The translations under genes and the position numbers were made by a program. A model generated the notes under the pieces. That model was not told where the DNA came from and searched no databases. It saw nothing but the letters and a program-made list of their open reading frames with translations. A stretch of 50,998 nucleotides of DNA from VRUE01 sp045805805. Its GTDB lineage: Bacteria; Actinomycetota; Thermoleophilia; Solirubrobacterales; 70-9. Positions 46,783-50,998 of this stretch are shown here, piece after piece (the stretch's first letter is position 1; each line of letters opens with the position of its first letter). Location: assembly GCA_045805805.1 (NCBI GenBank), contig JBJMKO010000078.1, forward strand, positions 1 to 50,998. Reading direction: 5' to 3'.

Positions 46783-47487
46783 GTGAGCGACCTCGGCCAG
46801 ATCTTCTTTTTCTCGCTGCTGGCGATGTTCAACCCAACTCTGCTTGCCGCGGTGACGCTGATGCTGCTGACCGAGCACCCGAAGCGGCTGATGCTCGGCT
46901 ACCTGCTGGGCGCCTACACGACCAGCATCACGCTCGGGCTGGCGATCGTCTTCGCCCTGCACGACTCGGATGCGGTCAGCACGAGCAAGCAGACGATCGG
47001 GCCGGTCGAGGACCTCGTCATCGGCGGGCTGCTTCTACTCGTCGCGCTCGTCCTCGGCACCGACCGCGACCAGCCGCTGCGTGAGCGCCGGGAAAGGCGC
47101 AAGGTCGCCAAGCAGGCCAAGAACGGGGAGAAGAAAGAACCCCTGCCGATGCGCCTGCTTGGCCGCGGGTCACCCCGGATCGCCTTTGTCGTCGGACTCC
47201 TGCTCAGCTTCCCCGGTGTCTCCTACCTGGCCGGGCTCAGTCAGATCGACAAGCTCGATGCTGCCGCCGCGCCGACCGCGCTCCTGGTCATCGCCTTCTG
47301 CCTGATCCAGCAGCTGCTGCTGGAGGTCCCCCTGGTCGGGTACATCCTCAGGCCAGAGGCGACCCAGGGCGCGGTTGACGGGTTTCGCGACTGGTTCGCC
47401 CGCAACGGCCGCCGCGCCGGGATAATGGTCGCCGCCGTGCTTGGTGGGCTCCTGATCATCCGTGGAATCGTCGAGTTGGTGAGCTGA
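46783..47487 (+). CDS. Sap/GAP-family polytopic membrane protein
   Basis: A 234-residue membrane protein with about six hydrophobic segments and a basic loop (RERRERRKVAKQAKNGEKKE). FFFSLLAMFNPTLLAAVTLMLLTEHPKRLMLGYLLGAY resembles in pattern the Sap (sulfolipid-addressing)/GAP family of the LysE superfamily, some members of which export lipids in mycobacteria. GTG 46783 is in the correct frame; AAGGAGAG (46764-46771) lies 11 bases upstream. It follows zur by 22 bases and may be part of the zinc transcript. Substrate unknown. Confidence 0.75.
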   Translation: MSDLGQIFFFSLLAMFNPTLLAAVTLMLLTEHPKRLMLGYLLGAYTTSITLGLAIVFALHDSDAVSTSKQTIGPVEDLVIGGLLLLVALVLGTDRDQPLRERRERRKVAKQAKNGEKKEPLPMRLLGRGSPRIAFVVGLLLSFPGVSYLAGLSQIDKLDAAAAPTALLVIAFCLIQQLLLEVPLVGYILRPEATQGAVDGFRDWFARNGRRAGIMVAAVLGGLLIIRGIVELVS

Positions 47488-47489
47488 CG

Positions 47490-49118
47490 ATGGCCAAGTG
47501 GGGAGTGCTCGTCGTCCTCGGCGCCGCCCAGTTCCTGATGGTGCTGGACCAGGCGGTGATGAACGTCGCGATCTCCCAGCTGGTCGAAGACTTCGACACC
47601 ACCGTCACCACGATCCAGGCCGTGATCGCCTTCTACGCGCTGGTGATGGCGGGGCTGATGATGACCGGCGGCAAGCTCGGCGATATCTGGGGACGGCGCC
47701 GCGCCTTCACGATCGGCCTGGTGATCTACGGCGCCGGCTCGGCCCTGACCGCCGCATCGTGGAGCGTGCCCTCGCTGATGTTCGGTTGGTCGATCCTCGA
47801 GGGCATCGGCGCGGCACTCGTCATCCCCGCCCTGATCGCCTTGGTCGCCGGCAACTACAAAGGTGCCGACCGGGCGATCGCCTACGGGGTGCTCGGCGGT
47901 GTGGCCGGCGCCGGGATCGCGGTCGGGCCGATCCTTGGCGGCTGGGCGACGACCGAGCTCAGCTGGCGGGTCGTCTTCATCGGCGAGGTCGTCGTGGCGC
48001 TGGGGATCCTGCTGGGGACGCGGCTGATCCGGGAGCCGGAGCGGGAGCAGGGAAGCCCGCGGCTCGACTGGGTCGGCAGCCTACTCTCCGCCTCCGGCCT
48101 GTCGCTGGTCGTGCTCGGCGTCCTGCAGGCAAGCAACTGGGGCTGGCTGCGGCCGAGCGACTCTCCGGTCGAACCCTTCGGCTTCTCGCTCACCCCGTTC
48201 GTGATCGCGGCCGGTGGGCTGCTCCTCGCCGGCTTCGTCGCCTGGGAGCGCCGCCGCGAAGAGCAGGGCCTCGAACCGCTCGTCCACCTGCCCCTGCTGC
48301 GCATCCCCCAGCTGCGCGGCGGGGTGGCGATGTTCCTCGCCCAGAACCTGATCCTGATGGGCGTCTTCTTCACGATCCCCCTCTTCCTGCAGGTCGTCCA
48401 GGGCCTCGACGCGCTCGAAACCGGGGTGCGGATGCTGCCCGCTTCGGCGGGGCTGTTCTTCGCCGCGCTCGCCGGCTCGGCGCTGGCCAAGCGCTTCGCC
48501 CCGCGGCCGCTGGTCCGCACCGGCCTGGCCGTCGTCTTCCTCTCGATCCTGATGCTGCTGGGCACGATCGAGCCCGAGCTCGACAACGCCTCCTTCCTCC
48601 TCGCCATGGGCGTGCTCGGGATCGGGATGGGCCTGATCGTCTCCCAGCTCGGCAACGTGGTCCAGTCGGCCGTCGGCGACGACGACCGCAGCGAGGCCGG
48701 CGGGCTGCAGAGCACCTCGCAGCAACTCGGCTCCTCGCTCGGCACGGCACTGCTCGGTGCGATCGTGATCACCGGCCTGGTCGCCGCCTTTACCGCCAAC
48801 GTCGCCGACGACCCGCAGATCTCCAGCGAGGTGCAGAGCCGGCTCGAAGTGAAGCTGAGCGCGGGGGGGAGCTTCGTCTCCTCCGAAGAGGTCCGGGCGG
48901 GTGCGACGGCCGCCGGCGTCGATGCCGTGACCACCGACGCCCTGGTCGAGCACTACGAAGACGCCCAGTTGAACGCGCTGAAGACCGCCTTCCTCTTCGC
49001 CGCCATGCTCACGCTGGCCTCGTTCTGGATGACCCGGCGCCTGCCCGTGCAGCGCTTCGACGAACTACAGGCCGGGTCCGATCCGCCCGGTCCCGAACCC
49101 CGGTCCGCAACTGCCTGA
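47490..49118 (+). CDS. MFS drug exporter, DHA2 (14-helix) family
   Basis: A 542-residue major-facilitator protein. Motif A (GGKLGDIWGRRRAF), motif C (GGVAGAGIAVGPILGG) and DQAVMNVAISQL at the first helix mark the EmrB/QacA-type H+ antiporters; 14 hydrophobic segments can be traced, with an external loop near residues 440-490. It should expel lipophilic drugs or envelope precursors. ATG 47490 begins two bases after the previous stop, and its stop overlaps the next ATG (TGATG), so the four genes from zur on may be co-transcribed. Confidence 0.92.
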   Translation: MAKWGVLVVLGAAQFLMVLDQAVMNVAISQLVEDFDTTVTTIQAVIAFYALVMAGLMMTGGKLGDIWGRRRAFTIGLVIYGAGSALTAASWSVPSLMFGWSILEGIGAALVIPALIALVAGNYKGADRAIAYGVLGGVAGAGIAVGPILGGWATTELSWRVVFIGEVVVALGILLGTRLIREPEREQGSPRLDWVGSLLSASGLSLVVLGVLQASNWGWLRPSDSPVEPFGFSLTPFVIAAGGLLLAGFVAWERRREEQGLEPLVHLPLLRIPQLRGGVAMFLAQNLILMGVFFTIPLFLQVVQGLDALETGVRMLPASAGLFFAALAGSALAKRFAPRPLVRTGLAVVFLSILMLLGTIEPELDNASFLLAMGVLGIGMGLIVSQLGNVVQSAVGDDDRSEAGGLQSTSQQLGSSLGTALLGAIVITGLVAAFTANVADDPQISSEVQSRLEVKLSAGGSFVSSEEVRAGATAAGVDAVTTDALVEHYEDAQLNALKTAFLFAAMLTLASFWMTRRLPVQRFDELQAGSDPPGPEPRSATA

Positions 49119-50521
49119 TGGTCGACCTGCTGAAGAGCCCGAAGCCCCCGGCCGAGCGCGCCGCCGCCGGCAAGGCTGTCCGCACCGATGCGCCACGCTC
49201 CAGCCACGGCGAGTGGGCGCCCGCCGGCGACCGGCCGGACCCGGTCGAGCTGCTCGAGGCTCAGGCCGGCTCCCGGGTCGGCCGGCTCGTCCCGCTCCGC
49301 TACGGGCGGATGCTCGTCTCGCCGTTCGCCTTCTACCGCGGCGCCGCGGCGGTGATGGCGGGGGACCTGGCGGGCGCCCCGCGCAGCGGCTTCACGGTGC
49401 AGCTCTGCGGCGACGCCCACCTCTCCAACTTCGGCGCCTTCGCCTCGCCCGATCGCGAGCTGATCTTCGACCTCAACGACTTCGACGAGACGCTGCCGGG
49501 GCCGTGGGAGTGGGACGTGATGCGACTCGCCGCCAGCTTTGCCGTCGCCGGGCGGGCGAGTGCCTTCAAGAAGCGCGAGCGACTGGCGATCGTCGCCGCG
49601 ATGGCCGAGGAGTACCGGGGGGCGATGCGGCGCCTGGCCGAGGTCGGCAACCTCGAGGTCTGGTACACGAAGATGGACGTGGCGACGGTCGCCGAGCGCT
49701 GGGGCGCCGCGGTCGGCAGGAAGGAGCGCGAGGCCTTCAGGCGCAACCTGGCCAAGACCCAGGCCAAGGACCGGATGCGCGCGCTCTCCAAGCTCACCCG
49801 CGAGGTCGACGGCGAGCTGCGCATCGTCAGCGAACCGCCGCTGATCGTGCCGATGAGCGAGCTGGTCGATGAGACCCAAGATGAGGTGGAAGCACGCGTG
49901 CTGGAGGTCCTTGCCGCCTACCGCGACACTCTTTCCGAGGACCGCCGGGTTCTGCTCGACAGCTACCGCTTCGTCGACGCGGCGATGAAGGTGGTGGGGG
50001 TCGGCAGCGTCGGTGCCCGCGCCTTCATCGCCTTGCTGCTGGGTCGCGACGGTGGTGATCCGCTCTTCCTCCAGGTCAAGGAAGCGCAGCGCTCCGTGCT
50101 CGAGCCCTACGCAGAGCCGAGCGCCTTCGAGAACCAGGGCGAGCGGGTCGTCCAGGGCCAGCGTCTGACCCAAGCCGCCAGCGACATCCTGCTCGGCTGG
50201 GTCAAAGCGACGGGCCTGGACGGCCGGCAGCGCGATTTCTACGTGCGCCAGCTCTGGGACCAGAAGGGCTCGGCAAAGGTCGAGGGCATGGACCCCCGCG
50301 CCCTAACCGCCTATGCCCAGATCTGCGGCACCACCCTGGCCCACGCCCACGCCCGCAGCGGCGACCGCATCGCGATCGCCGCCTACCTCGGCAAGGGCGA
50401 CACCTTCGACAAAGCCATCGCCGCCTTCGCCGAGGCCTACGCCGACCAGAACGAGCTCGACTTCCGCGCGCTGGAGCAGGCCGTGGCCGACGGACGGGTG
50501 GAGGCCAGCTTCGGCGTGTAG
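49118..50521 (+). CDS. DUF2252 family protein
   Basis: A 467-residue cytoplasmic protein of the DUF2252 family. LCGDAHLSNFGAFASP and LIFDLNDFDETLPGPWEWD look like the catalytic and metal-binding segments of a kinase-like (aminoglycoside-phosphotransferase-type) fold; RYGRMLVSPFAFYRGAA and FYVRQLWDQKGS are further family signatures. Activity of the family is not established. ATG 49118 overlaps the MFS stop (TGATG). A long open frame continues upstream out of phase with the MFS gene and is not coding. A convergent terminator follows. Confidence 0.9.
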   Translation: MVDLLKSPKPPAERAAAGKAVRTDAPRSSHGEWAPAGDRPDPVELLEAQAGSRVGRLVPLRYGRMLVSPFAFYRGAAAVMAGDLAGAPRSGFTVQLCGDAHLSNFGAFASPDRELIFDLNDFDETLPGPWEWDVMRLAASFAVAGRASAFKKRERLAIVAAMAEEYRGAMRRLAEVGNLEVWYTKMDVATVAERWGAAVGRKEREAFRRNLAKTQAKDRMRALSKLTREVDGELRIVSEPPLIVPMSELVDETQDEVEARVLEVLAAYRDTLSEDRRVLLDSYRFVDAAMKVVGVGSVGARAFIALLLGRDGGDPLFLQVKEAQRSVLEPYAEPSAFENQGERVVQGQRLTQAASDILLGWVKATGLDGRQRDFYVRQLWDQKGSAKVEGMDPRALTAYAQICGTTLAHAHARSGDRIAIAAYLGKGDTFDKAIAAFAEAYADQNELDFRALEQAVADGRVEASFGV

Positions 50522-50529
50522 TCCGGGGT

Positions 50530-50558
50530 GGCCCGGGACGGCGGTGCCGTCCCGGGCC
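50530..50558. terminator. Bidirectional terminator-like hairpin
   Basis: GGCCCGGGACGGC (50530-50542) pairs with 50546-50558 around GGT, between the convergent stops at 50521 and 50565. Confidence 0.7.
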
Positions 50559-50564
50559 GGGCCC

Positions 50565-50998
50565 CTACTGGATCGCCGACGCGACGCGGAAGCGCTCTTC
50601 GGCGGTGATGAGGTGGTCGTGGTCGTCGAGGCCGGCGTCGAGCTGCACCCACCGGACCGTGCCGTTGAAGCGGCTGGTCTCGCTGGTGTAGTCCTCGGCG
50701 ACGGGGGTTCCCGAGTCGTAGCCGACGTCGCAGGTCTCGTCGGCGGAGTAGATCATCGGGACGGTCGCCTCGACGCGGCCCTCGCCGACCTTGTCGCCAT
50801 CGACGTACAGGTCGACCGCTCCGCCCTTGGCGAGGCCTCCGCCGTCGTAGGTGAACTCCATCCGCACCTGGTGCTCGCCGGACGGCATGGCCGACTCGGC
50901 CTCGACGTAGAAGCGCAGGAGCCCCGCGAGGTTGTGGCAGTACTTCGGCTTGCCGTCGTGCAGGTACAGGGCCCAGCCGGCGAACGCGCCGCCCTGGG
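50565..50998 (-). CDS. Arylsulfatase, C-terminal part (5' end outside window)
   Basis: 144 codons of a gene entering from beyond the window. The segment GLLRFYVEAESAMPSGEHQ, VRMEFTYDGGGLAKGG, LYVDGDKVGEGRVEAT, MIYSADETCDVGYDSGTPV and RWVQLDAG matches the C-terminal beta domain found after the catalytic domain in type I arylsulfatases. The catalytic formylglycine motif lies outside, so activity cannot be judged. The stop is TAG (50565-50567). Confidence 0.85.
   Translation of the reverse strand, partial: QGGAFAGWALYLHDGKPKYCHNLAGLLRFYVEAESAMPSGEHQVRMEFTYDGGGLAKGGAVDLYVDGDKVGEGRVEATVPMIYSADETCDVGYDSGTPVAEDYTSETSRFNGTVRWVQLDAGLDDHDHLITAEERFRVASAIQ

Noticed and set aside
46773..47084. ATG 46773, better spaced from AAGGAGAG than the chosen GTG 46783
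   Set aside because: Its frame gives no recognisable protein, whereas the GTG frame gives a clear membrane protein.
47498..49117. Upstream extension of the DUF2252 frame through the MFS gene
   Set aside because: It is out of phase with the MFS exporter and Arg/Gly/Pro-rich; the DUF2252 protein starts at ATG 49118.

Overview
The window is GC-rich with almost exclusively G/C third codon positions and frequent GTG and TTG starts. It carries a gap-pgk-tpiA-gpmI operon downstream of uvrC-rapZ, a serine/threonine kinase, System I cytochrome c maturation genes and several large secreted proteins built from cysteine-containing InlB-type repeats. This points to an actinobacterium, most likely class Thermoleophilia (Solirubrobacterales-like). 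That assignment is an inference from gene content; no marker comparison could be run.

Layout. 1-4.8 kb: a secreted repeat protein bracketed by an exact 249-bp direct repeat, an NAD-dependent epimerase, then about 500 bp of nested palindromes. 4.9-8.9 kb: envelope and lipid genes (a TadE-like/VanY/transglycosylase fusion, lipoproteins, MaoC, a PaaG-like isomerase). 8.9-19.8 kb: uvrC-rapZ, an ABC exporter, lower glycolysis and tgt. 19.7-24.6 kb: a kinase-lipoprotein pair, a phosphoesterase, argS and a ParA/CpsD-like ATPase. 24.8-27.7 kb: a second secreted repeat protein, ccmH and ccmG, and tRNA-Gly(CCC). 27.7-31.4 kb: an accessory-looking block with three winged-helix regulators, a 19-codon ORF with a very strong ribosome binding site, and a ThiF/E1 enzyme with an N-terminal peptide-clamp-like region coupled to a methyltransferase. 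31.5-38.5 kb: a 968-residue secreted protein, a frameshifted SDR, ccmE-ccmF and secG. 38.6-40.7 kb: an alkane hydroxylase operon (alkB, rubredoxin, TetR). 40.7-42.9 kb: a decayed acetyltransferase, a coupled small-ORF/GNAT cassette, a nucleotidyltransferase toxin-antitoxin-like pair and dtd. 42.9-50.5 kb: a zinc-uptake operon with its Fur-family regulator, then a Sap-like membrane protein, an MFS exporter and a DUF2252 protein. The window ends in the 3' part of an arylsulfatase gene.

Working together: ccmE, ccmF, ccmG and ccmH supply heme ligation for c-type cytochromes; AlkB takes electrons from its co-encoded rubredoxin; the zinc operon encodes two ABC-3 permeases, one ATPase and the Zur-type repressor, and one permease is fused in frame to the substrate-binding protein.

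The most unusual signals are structural. Two copies of a ~148-nt multi-hairpin element (3853-4000 and 4220-4367, opposite orientations) keep an identical 35-nt core while their stems differ in sequence but still pair. Two further palindromic families recur (47 nt at 4092/12709; ~110 nt at 34377/38123), the second with a compensatory base-pair change and both copies touching stop codons. I consider these, the permease-binding protein fusion, the ThiF/methyltransferase locus and the strongly translated small ORFs the best leads.
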